64,000 nucleotides of DNA, taken from the NCBI GenBank assembly GCA_963576735.1, contig OY755187.1:7068001-7132000 (forward strand), read 5' to 3'. The stretch comes from Bedellia somnulentella. Its lineage: Eukaryota > Arthropoda > Insecta > Lepidoptera > Bedelliidae. The stretch's first letter is position 1. The number at the start of each line of letters is the position of its first letter. Position numbers and translations under genes: made by a program. Shown piece after piece: positions 44,641-56,454 of the stretch. The notes beneath the pieces are model-generated. The model saw nothing but the letters and a program-made list of their open reading frames with translations, was not told the DNA's origin and made no database searches.

Positions 44641-45196
44641 TAGAGCAAGAGCCCGCGATGGCCAGACCTTAGTTATAGTATAAAGTCTAAAAGTTTCTCT
44701 GCGTATGTCCACTATACAGCTAAGAACGATCCCAGGCTATGAAACTTGGGTCGCCCCGGCTTTGGCAGGTAACAGGTAGTAAAGGTGTGTAAAAATGTAT
44801 CTCAAATTAGGTATAGCATAAAGCTTAGTTTTCATATATTTTATTAGTGGTGATCTTAGAAATCGCCTCGTCCACAGCCAGACACTTAGTACAGTTGCAA
44901 CCCCCTGCCAGACACCGTTAAAGTACGGTTAATTTTAATGATACTTTAGTTATAGTATAACATCTGAATTTTATATATGTTATTTGGAGAACTATAAAAT
45001 GATGTTTCCTCAGTAGCCAGACAATTTGTATGGTTCCCCTATATTGCCAGACACGTTAAAGGTCTATTGTAGGTGCGAGCGCGAGGGGCATATGCGCAAT
45101 GGGTGCGAGTGAGATAGTGCGCTCGGTCCACGTGACTACTTCTAGTACATTTACATTTGTACATTTTCAGGGTGATAAATTGTAAGTGAGCATAGA
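44641..45196. other. Non-coding, repeated GCCAGACAC words
   Basis: GCCAGACAC or close variants occur at about 44876, 44908, 45015 and 45046. This may be a degraded tandem array or an element end. No gene is seen. Confidence 0.3.
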
Positions 45197-45664
45197 TTAA
45201 CACGTTGGCTGCCCACCATACTTCACCTTAAGTACTGCTCCTACGCCCCATACATATTTTATGATCCCACCGGTGATGCTCACAGCATAGCCTTATTACT
45301 GAAATGCCATGAGCATCACCATTAACACCTTAACGTAACATTACGTTTTAAGGATTATTAGAAAAAACTAAAACATTTTCTTTATTTAAAACTTATTACT
45401 AAAAACTTGGCAGCCCCATTTACATGATTGTGTAAAGCGACCATATTATACCAATTTTTGAAGTCCCTCAGAAGCTTGCAATAAAAATATGAATAATTTT
45501 GAATCTTCTTCAAAATAGCGTTCACAGTTTGACTTTGGCCCCCAAAAAAATCCCCATAATAATAGCCTGAAAATTTTGCTTTTGATCCCACCGGTGATGC
45601 TCATGGCCACACAGAGAATAAAAAATTATCCCACCGGTGATGCTCATGGCAGCCAACGTGTTAA
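45197..45664. mobile_element. piggyBac-type MITE at TTAA
   Basis: TTAA at 45197-45200 and 45661-45664 bounds a 460-bp element whose ends are CACGTTGGCTGCC and its exact complement GGCAGCCAACGTG. CCCACCGGTGATGCTCA occurs three times (45266, 45595, 45629), probably subterminal binding sites. There is no transposase inside. TTAA duplication is diagnostic of piggyBac-type insertion. Confidence 0.85.
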
Positions 45665-45919
45665 GATTCCTATTAGTTTCCCTGATTAGGGAAAAATCTC
45701 GGACATGAGTTTCCCATCATTCACCCTAGGGTAAATTATTTGGGGTAAAAGTACGGCTTCACCGCCACTTTTTCCCTTCAAACCCACGGTACCCCTCCCT
45801 GGCCATACCCCTGGTGGTACCGTGTGACTTATAGTGATGTTAAAAACACTTATGTATTACCTGAATATCTATCGTTATAACCATTAAAATAAAATTATCG
45901 TTATAAAAAATAATCATTA

Positions 45920-46050
45920 CATAACACAACATAAACGTTCACGGCGAATATCCCCGAAGGGGTTGGCAGAGGTACTAATACTTCTGAACCCACGTTGTGC
46001 ACGGACAGTGTTCTCACGTGATAGGGGGCAGGCCTATGGCCGTTTTTTGT
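45920..46050 (-). repeat. SINE C copy, truncated
   Basis: The tail and body of SINE C (ACATAAACGTTCACGGCGAA, then CACGTGATAGGGGGCAGGCC). The tRNA-like head is absent. Confidence 0.75.
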
Positions 46051-46549
46051 ATTTTTAACTTATGTATTTTTTCACATGCCAATCACGAATGTCGTAACCG
46101 TGTAAGACTTGAGAAAAACGAATATGAGGTGAAATAAATTTAATTACATTATAAAATTAACAATTACATCTTAATTAAAAACAAGCCTAACCTACAGGCC
46201 ACCTATGACGTCATCGGTCGATAAAATAACGTAGCGACATGCAAATAACCCGAAATGTTTAATAAATATGCTTCCGATTGCAAAAAATATCACGTATTTG
46301 TGATCTCAGATGGAATTATTACGATATTGTACGAAACAAAATTACGATTTTCGTCATTTTATGATTAAACTGCAAAAACAAATGTCTTTGATATAACATT
46401 GAAGGTCAAACACTGTTACAGTTTTTTGGTAAAATAACAGTCATCTTAGCTTTATTTGATTTCATTTCAAGAAAATATTGTTTAAAAACATACTATCTCG
46501 AAATGATTTCGTAATCAGCATCACTCTAGTAAAACTTTGCATACTGAAT
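46051..46549. other. No supported feature
   Basis: AT-rich intergenic sequence; nothing recognised. Confidence 0.4.
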
Positions 46550-46768
46550 TGCGGGTTGGCAGACTAACAACTACTTACGTAATAGTAGCCGGGACCGACG
46601 GCTTCTTAATTTTCGGATAATCAGGTAATTCAAGCCTGCAATATCCTTCCAAACTGGGTTAAATCTTACAAATTAAATGTAAGGTTACCACCCCCCGGGG
46701 ATCGAACCCGATACCTCCGTACTTGAAACCAAGCGCTTAACCGCGAGACCATGGAGGCAGTCTGTTAT
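46550..46768 (-). repeat. tRNA-derived SINE, distinct family
   Basis: On the minus strand the head has box A TGGTCTCGCGGTTAAGCGC and box B GGGTTCGATCCCC (46685-46762). The body continues with CCTGATTATCCGAAAATTAA. The same body words appear in the tandem array at 53030-53225. Multi-copy words and a mismatched stem argue against a functional tRNA. Confidence 0.7.
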
Positions 46769-46814
46769 AAATTAAGATTAAATACTAAAACTCTTAACAC
46801 AAAGACTAACATAT

Positions 46815-47890
46815 ATTACTAACGTAGATTATTAAGGAACGTTTCAATTGTAATTTCATTGTGTATAAGACGCATTTGATTGTTAATTATTAATGTATCT
46901 TTAATAATTTCTAAATTTCTTCTTGGAATTGTCGAGTCAGTATGGACATAATTATTTATAGTGAAGTGGTCCCGTAATACAGTCAGTAATTTTGCAATGG
47001 TGACATAATTTTTATTTACAAACTTACTTACTTATTACTTTTACTTACTTATTATAATCTTTGCAATATGATTCAATGTAGGCCCACCCGCCAGGTATCA
47101 TATATTCGGGTAGTAGTGGGAGAACGGAGCACAAACCTACTATTCGTTTGTATAATTTATTTTTTATTCCTAAATTCTTACTCTTTTTCCATAATGCAGA
47201 GCAGTAATGTGCGTAACACTTTTTGATACAATCGTCTGGAAATATTTCCTTCAAAGCGTTTGATACAGCACATTCAAAATCAACATGAAATGTTGTAGGT
47301 TCCCAATGGGGGCATTTTATTTTAATTATATCAAATAGAGCCCAATATGTGCTTTCCTTTTTATTGCTCATTAGAGCGTGAATAAGCGGTGCTACATTTG
47401 TTGTCCTTGAAGTACTAAGTAGGTCCCCGTGCAAAACACACAAAAGAGAAAATGGCTGTGGCGTACTTTTAAAAGTTGCATCTCCGAAAAATTCTGTAAC
47501 TGTTTCTAGTAACATGAAAGCTTCTTCCGTACCAAAAACCAGCAATCTTGTTTTTTCATATTGGTAGTCGGCTAACAAGAATTCGATAAAAACTGCTGGA
47601 ACTTCTACTTCTTCTGTACAATGGTACCTTGTTTTTTTTAACTTTAAACGCTTTCTTTCGTGCACAATACAAGCTGCCTTTTACATTTGAAAACTTGGTA
47701 ATTTTGTTACTAAATGTAATCCTCGATCTCTAAAAATCTTTTTATGTTTTTTAAAAATGGTTGGCATAGATTCGGCAGAAGTAGATGCCTCTTGTTTCAT
47801 CGCTTTCATCGATAAATCCAGCTCGTTTCTGGCAAAATCCGCCTTACAATCACTGTTTTTGTGTTCAACAGACTTAATGATAATGCCAGC
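46815..47890 (-). pseudogene. Mutator-like (MULE) transposase
   Basis: It starts at an acceptor CCTTCTGCAG (47900-47891) with NSDCKADFARNELDLSMKAM and SAESMPTIFKKHKKIFRDRG. A stop at about 47675 is followed by an open 47665-47045: EFFGDATFKSTPQPFSLLCV, LHGDLL, TFHVDFECAVSNALKEIF and KKCYAHYCSALWKKSKNLG. This is the MULE DDE domain (FxDxTF, then xxDFE, then CxFH-like). The C-terminal segment goes on to about 46815 in a shifted frame. The acceptor implies an upstream FLYWCH exon like that of the sister copy at 55815-55979; I do not find it here. Confidence 0.75.
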
Positions 47891-48299
47891 CTGCAGAAGG
47901 GAGTCAGAATTACATTAATTTACTTTTTGCACTATTGAAAAATTACTAATATCTTAGGTTAAGGAAATTACTTTTTATTGTTAATAAAATGGTTTAAGTA
48001 ATTTGTACGATATTTTTTTAACCCTTTAACGGTTATAAGGATCTAGATGAGATAGAAAGATTTGGTTTTCGGATTTGTGTTACATAAGATGCCTAAAATA
48101 AAAATTGATATATGTTTTTTTTTAACGTTTTTTTAATTGGTGGTAAGAATATTCCCTCTACCTGTTTGAGAGTAATGAAATAGTGGTATGTTTTTTCAAG
48201 AAACTAAAAAAACAACATAAATCTTATATAATAACTTTATTAAAATCACACAATTGAATACCAATAAGAAAATAGAAACAAAAATAAAGAAAAAATTAT
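47891..48299. other. No supported feature
   Basis: AT-rich. It probably includes the first part of the MULE intron and the piggyBac 3' flank. Confidence 0.35.
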
Positions 48300-48620
48300 A
48301 TTTGTTTATGAAAATTCGAAAAGCATGGTGTTATGCATAAAGGCACTCCACATTTGCTACACTTGATCTTAGATCGCTTATCCTTTGCCTTAGTGCTGCA
48401 ATATCGGCATCTTTGATACGACGGTATATCATTTGGCATGTGATCACCAACATTGGAAGAGCGAATTTCCGGTGCAACAATGTGAATTGCCTTTTGGTAA
48501 TTTTCAGATACAGCAACTTTTTTTCTTACGACGTAGTTGACACCAGCATGACGTTTTCGGGAAGAAAAACAACCAATAAGTCCTCTGGCTAGAGCTATAC
48601 GATACTCCAGGGTGGATTAT
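48300..48620 (-). pseudogene. piggyBac transposase C-terminal fragment
   Basis: The minus strand encodes IALARGLIGCFSSRKRHAGV, NVGDHMPNDIPSYQRCRYCS and KAKDKRSKIKCSKCGVPLC, then ITPCFSNFH and a stop near 48310. The paired CxxC...CxxC...C...H pattern is the piggyBac C-terminal zinc-binding tail. Sequence upstream is cut off by SINE B. Confidence 0.75.
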
Positions 48621-48635
48621 TCAGAGAGATTTATA

Positions 48636-48850
48636 CATACATATACTCACGGCTATAAATCCCTAGAAGAGGTGGCCAGAGCTAAGAAATTAGAAATTCC
48701 TCAGCCACTTTTGGAAGGGAAAGATGGTAAAATAAAGGTTGTTGGTGATGGGTCTCCAGCCGCATCGCCCAAAAATCCCTTAAAAGCCCCAATACCGTTA
48801 GTCGCCTCTTACGTACACCCACCGGAAGAAATGGGGTAGTGCTATTCTAA
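48636..48850 (-). repeat. SINE B copy 9
   Basis: Minus strand, near full length. The head ends at ...GTGCTATTCTAA without GCCGACAC, so the 5' end is slightly truncated. It abuts the piggyBac fragment. Confidence 0.8.
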
Positions 48851-49139
48851 CCCTTCAGCCACGTTCGTAACCAAATTTTCGTAACCAGATACGAATGTGG
48901 ACTTTTTATCACTGTTTCGTAACCAGCTACAAATCAGTTACGAATGTGGTTTGTTTCGTCAAGTCCGTTCTGTCCTACCGTTTGTTATACCGGTATGACA
49001 GAACGGATAAAAATAGTCCGTTCTGTTCGACGACGCTGTCGAACAGAACAGACTACGAAAAAAGTGTCCGGTTTGTTATACTGGTCAGTTTGACAGGTAA
49101 ATAGTGTTGTGCTACACAATAAATATTCTTGTGACTGGC
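48851..49139. other. Palindrome-rich spacer
   Basis: It contains repeated GTAACCAG and TACGAATGTGG words and inverted TCTGTTCGACGACG/CGCTGTCGAACAGA near 49021-49050. It may be the end of another foldback element. No gene. Confidence 0.3.
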
Positions 49140-51915
49140 GAGACTTGGGAAAGGACCCCGCACAAAATGTTAGGAAAAAGCCTTTCGGTCTAATCGGCTG
49201 AAATTTTGCGAAAACATAGCTTCTAATACCCTGATTAACTGTGTGAAGTTACACTAGTTTTTAAAATATAACTGTTTTAATATTGCATATAAATAGTATA
49301 TGTTGACGACTTTAGCACTTACGTATGATGTTTTTAAACAAACGCTTAAGTTTCGTACTGGTCAATTATTCTTAAAATATAATTTGAACAATATTAACAA
49401 GTTGACAATATTGGAAATGTTGGTTCAATCTTCTTCACGTTAATTTTTTCTTGTTCCACTCAGGTGCATGAGAGTGGATAAGAAACAAACTCGAACGTTT
49501 TGATGGCAAAATGTGCTACTTAGACTGCGTTAGATCTTACATTAAGTATTGTTTGAAGCGTCTTTAATGATGGATATCTCACATATTCTTCATATCGGGC
49601 ATACCCCAAAAACTACAATATTGCTGTCACATGACCGCATGTGCCGAGGGTTCTTGCTCCACTTTTGCACGTGCAATAATAACCTAAGATTGGATCTTCA
49701 CCACTTCCATCATCATGTTCTTCATCAAATGCAATCCACAAATAATAAACTGTGGCGTTTCGATATCTTGTTAGGGCTACCCCTTATCCTTGTAAATCCA
49801 GCCTCATTGAAGTTTCGATCTATTTCAAAAACGCGTTTATCCCCGTCTTCTAATACTAAATATCTTATATGACGTAATGTACTGTCTTGAATATAGCCCG
49901 GAGACAAATTCACTTGATAAGTTCCGAATGTCAACGAGTGCAAATACTGCAAGTCTTATCGTGGAAACAATGGCAATTGTGCAGCTGTTAGTGTAGTCCA
50001 CCGTGCTCTTCTTTGGTTAAGATTTTCAGCTTCTACTCGTGCAAGTACAACATTGACGTCTTCAATACGTTGAATCATCATATTAGGTAATTGGATAGTA
50101 CCATCTATCATTGTAATGGGTCCATAATATTTATTTATTATAGCTCCAGCTATTTGAAGAAATCCGTTTAAATTCGGAACATGGGATGTCGAAATGACTC
50201 TCCCAAAGAATTTGAATATATGTTTTAAATGTCCGTTACGTGCTTCCACTACCCATCGCGTTTTTGTGACGATCCGTCCATTATTTGCCTCCTCAGTTGT
50301 GAATTGACTTTGACCAGGTCTTAGAGCAGGTGGCATTAATGTTTGAACACCAATGTGCTTTAATCTGGGTATGGCATCTCTGTAGCCACGATCCACTATG
50401 AAGATTGTAACCAATCGCACATTCCATGAAAATCATTATCCAACTGATTAACGAGAATATTGGCCTCATTATTGGCAGCATTGGAAAAGTACGGGCCCTG
50501 AATGTCTAAAATGTATCCATTAGGAGCTACCATAAGTGAAGGTTTCACCAAGTGTTTTTTTTTGTGAGTGCAGAATGATTGTCGTAAAGTTGTGAAACAA
50601 GAACTTTTTTCAATATCTAAATACGTACAATCTTTGTACACTATAGCTTTTGGGATGTCTAGTGTAGAATTGTATAAATGATTGGAAAAACCTGTAACGT
50701 GCATCTGTATATAATCTTGTCTTGTTATGGCTTCAAAGCCAATGTTTTCACGAATAAAACGAGTCTCCGAAGATTTTCTGACTGTAATAACAGCTAAGCT
50801 TGCAGCTAGTCTTGACGGATAACTAAATATAACCCACAACAATTCGTCACTAATACCTTGCCGTAACTTGCAAAGAAAGCATAGAAGGTCTTTTTTGCTT
50901 ACATAACGAAATCCATGCTTCACAGGCAAACGTTCACAGTAACTATATAAATCAATAAAATCATATTTATTAACGGGAGAAACTGCTTTAAATTCTTCGT
51001 CTGACAATTCTTTCTCTGAGCTGAGCACTGATATTTATTTCATCACGTAAAGCATTCAAAAATATTTGTAGCTCATTTCCTTTAATTAAGAATGGTCTGT
51101 TTGTATATCTTAGAGCCACTAAAAGGTCGTTGGACAAAAAACCTCTTTCATCTAAGTGTCCACTGCACTGCACACGTATTTAATCGGAACATAGATGTTT
51201 CTCTTTGCAAAAATATGAACTCGGCACTCCGTTGACAATCTGTGAATGTTGTTCACGCCATTGCATATAAAACAAGTACTTGAAGTGGTTTGTCTTAAAA
51301 TGTTTAACCGCAAACACTGGGGGTCATCATTAAGTGTTTGAATATCCCGACTAATAACCAAGTTGCAATTAATGCAAAGTCGGGTATCATCATTGATGTC
51401 AAGTGGTAGTCTACCAGCTTCATCCCGGCGTTCCATTGCCACTTGGAGTAAAGTGTCATCGTGCTCTTCTCTTAGCAATCGCACCATTGCTCGCGGCATC
51501 AATGCAGTATCGCATACATAGCACGATAATCTATTTCGGAAAGCCATTTTACGAGTCGAATATTTTATTATTTATTGTTAATAACAAATCGATTACATTT
51601 GACATAATAGCAAATAGATTTCATTTGACATAAGTTTTATTTGCTGTCACTTCGAATGGATTCGCCATTTAACTTTTCCGAGATAAGAGAATATGCTACA
51701 CAGTATTGGATTTACTCGAATAGCAAGTGCTAAAGTCATCTACATATACTATTTATATGCAATAATAAAACAGCTATATTTTAAAAACTAGTCATTAATT
51801 GACGATGTAACTTCACACAGTTAATCAGGGTATTAGAAGCTATGTTTCCACGAAATTCAGCCGATTTGACCGAAAGGCTTTTTCCTAACATTTTGTGCGG
51901 GGTCCTTTTCACGAG
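49140..51915 (-). mobile_element. ISL2EU/Harbinger-like transposon with long TIRs
   Basis: The ends are inverted repeats of roughly 170 bp: GGACCCCGCACAAAATGTTA at 49157 and its complement near 51886-51905. The match extends through TAATACCCTGATTAACTGTG and inward to about 49321/51718. All coding pieces lie on the minus strand between them. The target duplication was not defined. Confidence 0.8.
49555..51547 (-). pseudogene. DDE_Tnp_4-like transposase with SWIM-like C-terminus
   Basis: Pieces in order: 51547-51152, a Cys-pair N-terminus (CYVCDT, CINC, CFICN, typical zinc binding). Then 51173-50988. 51028-50396 has GISDELLWVIFSYPSRLAA, DYIQMHVTGFSNHLY, AIVYKDCTYLDIEKSS (an expected Asp) and YILDIQGPYFSNAANNEANI. 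50420-49956 has IFIVDRGYRDAIP (Asp) and KTRWVVEARNGHLKHIF (Glu). 49952-49555 ends in CTCKSGARTLGTCGHV, a CxC...CxH SWIM-type finger at about 49676-49624. The layout fits ISL2EU-like elements (family knowledge). About four frameshifts separate the pieces, so it is inactive, but its catalytic triad is readable. Confidence 0.7.
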
Positions 51916-52675
51916 TGAGAAATCATCAAAAGATAAAAAAACATAGGTTTTTTTACCATAAATATTGGAATAATGCAATGATTTTGAAATGTTTCCCTCC
52001 AACCAACTGAATCCGTACAACTTAAAACAGACTAACGAAACTGTGCCCCACTGCCTAATGCCGTGTTGACCTTTATAAGTTGCATTACGTTAGATTAAAA
52101 CTATGAAGTGGTAAAATAACTTAGACATTTGCTTGCTTGCATTCGTGTTTTTCTTAGCATTCATGAAGCCATACATATATTTTTAATGAACTAGTACAAT
52201 TGTTGACCGAAAATACAAAAGCCAACAGTTTGAAAATATGAATTTTATTGCAACAAAAAATAAGTAACTTAAATAAGTAGACATTTTATTGCTATCGTCA
52301 GTAATAGTCACGAAACAAATGTGTTTTGGTTATACTAGATTCACAAATTTATGTATGTACTTTACTTACTTAGAACTTTTCTAGCAATGAATAATTAAAC
52401 ATACTTTATATATTGAGGGAATGCAAATATCGCGAGATTGGGGCTCAAGCGAGATCCCGCGAGTTTATGAATTACACGATTATGCGATACGATTATTACA
52501 ATACTGTGAGATCTCGCCTATTTCGATATTTTTTGCAAATAATCACAAAAAATAATAAATTAAGTTTCATAAATTTTTTCTATTCTAATATAAATAATTT
52601 TAGCAAAAAACCAGTTCTGTTACATCAAACATAACAACGGGAAGTCAAAAAAAAATGGAGCTAATATCTAAAAAA
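51916..52675. other. No supported feature
   Basis: AT-rich. The words GCGAGATTGGG and GCGAGATCCCGCGAG near 52432-52462 form a small inverted pair. Nothing else. Confidence 0.35.
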
Positions 52676-52740
52676 TAAAGAATAAATTTATTAGTAATAA
52701 TCCCCACATGAGGTTTTCAGGAACAAAAAGATTTAAATTA
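52676..52740 (+). repeat. Family A terminal fragment
   Basis: TTATTAGTAATAATCCCCAC, then ATGAGGTTTTCAGGAACAAA matches the outer arm of family A (compare 34680-34720 and 55725-55787). Confidence 0.6.
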
Positions 52741-53029
52741 AATAATATCTAAGTTGAGTTGACTATAAAACTGAAGTTAAATATTATGTAACAAAATATA
52801 CCAATTAGTCACGACACGAACGAATCTGAGAGACGCTTCGTCTCAAGACCGCTAGCTCAAGCTGCCATCTCAAGCACACCGAACGAAATAGACATTGTAG
52901 ATAACATTCCCTAATCGTAATATAATAAAAAATAATTACATTTATTTTTAAAGAAAATGTATCATCTTTAAGATCGGTCTATTTATACCACTTTTGGATG
53001 GTAAGGTCAGTAAAATTAGAATAATAAAT

Positions 53030-53225
53030 CAATTATCTTAATTTTCTGATAGTCATGAGATCGTACCCCACGAATGATCGAGTCATCTTAATTTTCGGCG
53101 AATCAGGTGATCGTACCCTCCAAATCATGTATTCATCTTAATTTACCCTCCATATCATGGATTCATCTTAATTTTTGGCTAATTAGGTAATTGTACCCTC
53201 CAAATCATGGAGTCATCTTAATGGC
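53030..53225. repeat. Short tandem array
   Basis: Three to four imperfect copies of about 50 bases containing TCATCTTAATTTTCGGC, then AATCAGGTGATCGTACCC. The unit shares words with the SINE body at 46590-46640. Confidence 0.7.
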
Positions 53226-54037
53226 ACTTGCCGGTTTTTAAATAAATAAACATCATTTATTTCAAAATAAAAATAATCATTCTCTGTTCTCAAGTTACCA
53301 TAAGTTACGTAATCAGCTATTTTATCGGCAGCTCTGCCGCAAAGTAAAATTTTGTGAGCGAATAAAAGTGAAAAGAGAGTGTATAAATAAAAACAATAAT
53401 TCTGTCACACACCTCATGTCATCATTTCTAGGAAACGGCCAACAGTTATATCACCGCTGATTAATTTTAACTGACATTCCTGAATATATCTATCTTTTTG
53501 AATTTGGTCTAATTTTCGGTTATTTTCTAGATCTGCGATCCTATTGCTTTTGGTTGCATTCATTTTAAAACTTTGAAGGGTGGAGTCATTAAACAATGAT
53601 TGTGAAATATTAACAAAGTTGTTTGTTCTTTTTTTACATTCTTTGTTGATGGCATAATGCCACCCTTCGCTGAAAACACACCAAACATCAATTTATTTTT
53701 CACAAGTGATCCACTGTTTCTCCATATAATAAATGAATTTTTTAATTTTATTGTTGTCACTTGAATGCACATCTTTTATGTACTGCCAGCCCTCAACCAC
53801 TTTCTCTTTTGGCAATAGAGGCAAAACCATTGAAAATGCAACAATTTTTCTCGTATAAGTTTTTTTCTTCTTTACAATCAATTTATTTTTTGCTGCTTTA
53901 CGCCAAATATTTTTTAAGTAATGGTAGTAGCAACCTTTTAAAATTATGTTTGGAAAATAAGATGTTATAGCAGACATTACTTGCACTTTCAAAATCTGTT
54001 GTGAATTTTGTAGGTTGCCATTGTGGCAACTAATCAA

Positions 54038-54504
54038 TCAATAATCAATAAATTTTATTAAGCATAAAGTTTACAATGGTACATCGGACTCCCCTTTTAA
54101 GTTATAAAACCTGTGTTAGGGGAGACCACTCTTTCGGAGACAATACAAATTTGTGCTTAATACAATAAAACTAATACAATAAAACTAATACAATAAAACT
54201 AAAACTAAAGTGTCTTATAAATAAGTAATTGTTGACAACAATTTTTGTGTGACGGTAGATTGAAAACCGAAAACAAAAATGAATCTTATCTATATTGTAC
54301 TAAATCAAACAATACCCAGCCGTCCAAACATAAGAGGTCGGTCGTCCGCTGTCAGTTACAAGCCATTTTAAACTCTACGATTTACATAATATGGATTGCA
54401 ACTGTGATTTAATAATTTCCAATATGATTGAATACGACCGTTTGGTCATGTCAGACATGAAGCAATAAAAGGGAAAAATGCGAGTTGAACTCGCGTGAAG
54501 AGGG
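54038..54504. other. Insert of unknown type inside the MULE
   Basis: It starts with AATCAATAAATTTTATTAAG and contains four tandem TAATACAATAAAAC-like copies (54158-54200). The left end resembles the 3' end of a minus-strand retroposon. No coding sequence. Confidence 0.35.
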
Positions 54505-54886
54505 TTCCGTACGATGTTACTTTAATATGATGGACTTCTTATAGGTTTTCCTATAATCAATAAGGAGAAAACTTATTTCTGTATTTTTTTCAAAATTTTA
54601 GGTTCAGTAGTTTCGGAGATAAGGGGGGGGTGGTCCTTTTTCGTCTATTTTCTTGAATAACTTGGAAACTGTTTATTTTAAAATTACAAAAAAATACATT
54701 TAAGATCTTCTCAACAAGGCCTTTCATTTGATATGCCACACGATGCAGTTTTCAGATATATTTTTTTTAATTTTCCCCTTCCCCTCCAAAAAAGACCTGT
54801 TAATAATTGACTGTAAGCGACGGACGGACAGACACACGAGTGATCCCATAAGGGTTCCGTTTTTGTATTCAGACGTACGGAACCCT
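54505..54886. mobile_element. AGGGTTCCGTACG repeat element
   Basis: AGGGTTCCGTACG near 54506 and its complement CGTACGGAACCCT near 54874-54886 bound a 380-bp non-coding insert. Internal CGACGGACGGACAGACACAC is typical of a widespread lepidopteran repeat (from memory). It lies within the MULE relic. Confidence 0.6.
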
Positions 54887-55221
54887 AAAAAAGAGGTATT
54901 ATTCGTGTAGCCGTCTCGGTACTCCCAATATCCCCGTGGATTGTGTAGATCTGTTGAAACGGTGGTGGACAACTTTTGAATGTTCCATTACTAAATAAGT
55001 GTTTTATATTATGAATCATAGGCCGTGTTTCATTGGAACAAAATATCACGATTCTGACGCTTCCATCGAAATACGTTTCCCAATAAAAACTGATCGAATT
55101 TTGGCGGAACAATGACTTCAGCAATGTGTTTAAAATTTAGTTTAGGCATGCCACATGGTTTATCTCTGTTGTCATAAAGGGCTGTTTTAACTGATGAATA
55201 TTTTGGAATATTTGATGATTT

Positions 55222-55478
55222 GCTGTGTAGTGTCGGCATAGAATAGCACTACCCCATTTCTTCCGGTGGGTGTACGTAAGAGGCGACTAACGGTATTGGG
55301 GCTTTTAAGGGATTTTTGGGCGATGCGGTTGGAGACTCATCACCAACAACCTTTATTCTACCATCTTTTCCCCACTCAACTTCCAAAAGTGGCTGAGGAA
55401 TTTGTAATTCCTTAGCTCTGGCTACCCCTTCTAGGGATTTATAGCCGTGAGTATATGTATGTATGTATGTATGTATTT
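55222..55478 (+). repeat. SINE B copy 10
   Basis: A full-length SINE B with four TATG repeats at the 3' end. The flanks TATTTGAT on both sides suggest a short target duplication. It splits exon 2 of the MULE transposase. Confidence 0.85.
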
Positions 55479-55724
55479 GATAAAATATCATACCCTTTAT
55501 TTCCAATGACCTTTTGGTCCTTTTATACATGGAGGGTACGGGTTCACTACCAGTAGCCACTTCTTGTCTACATTTGCTAAATTGTATGTCGATTTCTTTC
55601 TTTGCAATATCTGCATTACAATTGTCAACATGACCTCTTCTTTTTCAAATATTTTCGTCCTGAAAATAAATAAAATTTAGAACCGTACTGACTTGTATAT
55701 TCGGCAAATGATTACTTTAAGGAA

Positions 55725-55787
55725 AATTTATTTTAGTAATAATCCCCACATGAGGTTTTCATGAACAAAAAGATTTAAATTATTATT
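55725..55787 (+). repeat. Family A terminal fragment in MULE intron
   Basis: TAGTAATAATCCCCACATGA, then GGTTTTCATGAACAAAAAG matches 52676-52740. It lies in the 155-bp intron of the MULE transposase. Confidence 0.6.
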
Positions 55788-55979
55788 TTAAGGATTAATA
55801 TGGTTTATAAATACCTTGACAGTAATGGAAGCAACGCAATGAAGTTTTTTATATTGAGCGCATTTCCATATCGCAGACACATAGGCAAACAATTTATTCT
55901 TGTAATATTGGTACCCTGCATACAATAAAACTCTGCCTCCTCCTCGTTTTATGTAAACTAATTCATCTACTGCAGCCAT

Positions 55980-56276
55980 TATTAATTTAATTAAAAAATA
56001 TTGATTTAATTTAGGGAAATTTTCAGAAATATCAATTTCCACTGACAGAAGAAGAAAATAATGGGTAAAAAAACATAGGTTTTCAATAGTCATGGTCAAA
56101 AAAGTGTGTATGTCTTAATCAAATCCTTATTTTAACGCCTAACATTTTACACTACACATAGCAAAACAAATATGAATGTTTTTATCAAATTAAAATTTGA
56201 TATGGTCCAGCAAATAAAGAGAACTATTTTTTTAATTAGCTTCAACTGCAGATATCTAGTCACATCAAAAAACATC
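55980..56276. other. 5' flank of the MULE transposase
   Basis: AT-rich; nothing recognised beyond chance frames. Confidence 0.35.
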
Positions 56277-56390
56277 CGTGATAGCTCAGTGAGAGGACAT
56301 TCACCTATCATGGTATAATACGTGGGTTCAAATACCTTGTCGGGTATAATGCAGTGACTTAGACATTATACGAACACAATTTATCTTATA
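56277..56390 (+). repeat. tRNA-derived SINE head
   Basis: GTGATAGCTCAGTGAGAGGA acts as box A and GTGGGTTCAAATACC as box B, followed by TCGGGTATAATGCAGTGAC. The arms do not fold into a proper cloverleaf, so it is a SINE relic, not a tRNA gene. Confidence 0.55.
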
Positions 56391-56454
56391 ATTTAAGTAC
56401 AGCTCTGCCATCAATCACCCATATAACTATTAAACAAAATTCAGTCAATTAGAA

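Larger units (their letters stand above)
53414..55979 (-). pseudogene. FLYWCH/MULE transposase, intron-bearing, multiply interrupted
   Basis: Exon 1 (55979-55815) encodes a FLYWCH zinc finger, MAAVDELVYIKRGGGRVLLY, AGYQYYKNK, IWKCAQYKKLHCVAS, ending AAG|GTATTT. The 155-bp intron closes at TTATTTTCAG|GAC (55660). Exon 2 starts DENI, stop, then KRRGHVDNCNADIAKKEID. SINE B splits it at 55222-55478. It resumes NIPKYSSVKTALYDN, HLFSNGTFKSCPPPFQQIYT, IHGDIGSTE. Two other inserts (about 54895-54037) follow. The C-terminal half (54037-53414) has GCYYHYLKNIWRKAAKNK and VLPLLPKEKVVEGWQYIKD. FLYWCH plus MULE DDE is a known insect transposase layout. It is dead but retains splice sites. Confidence 0.75.
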
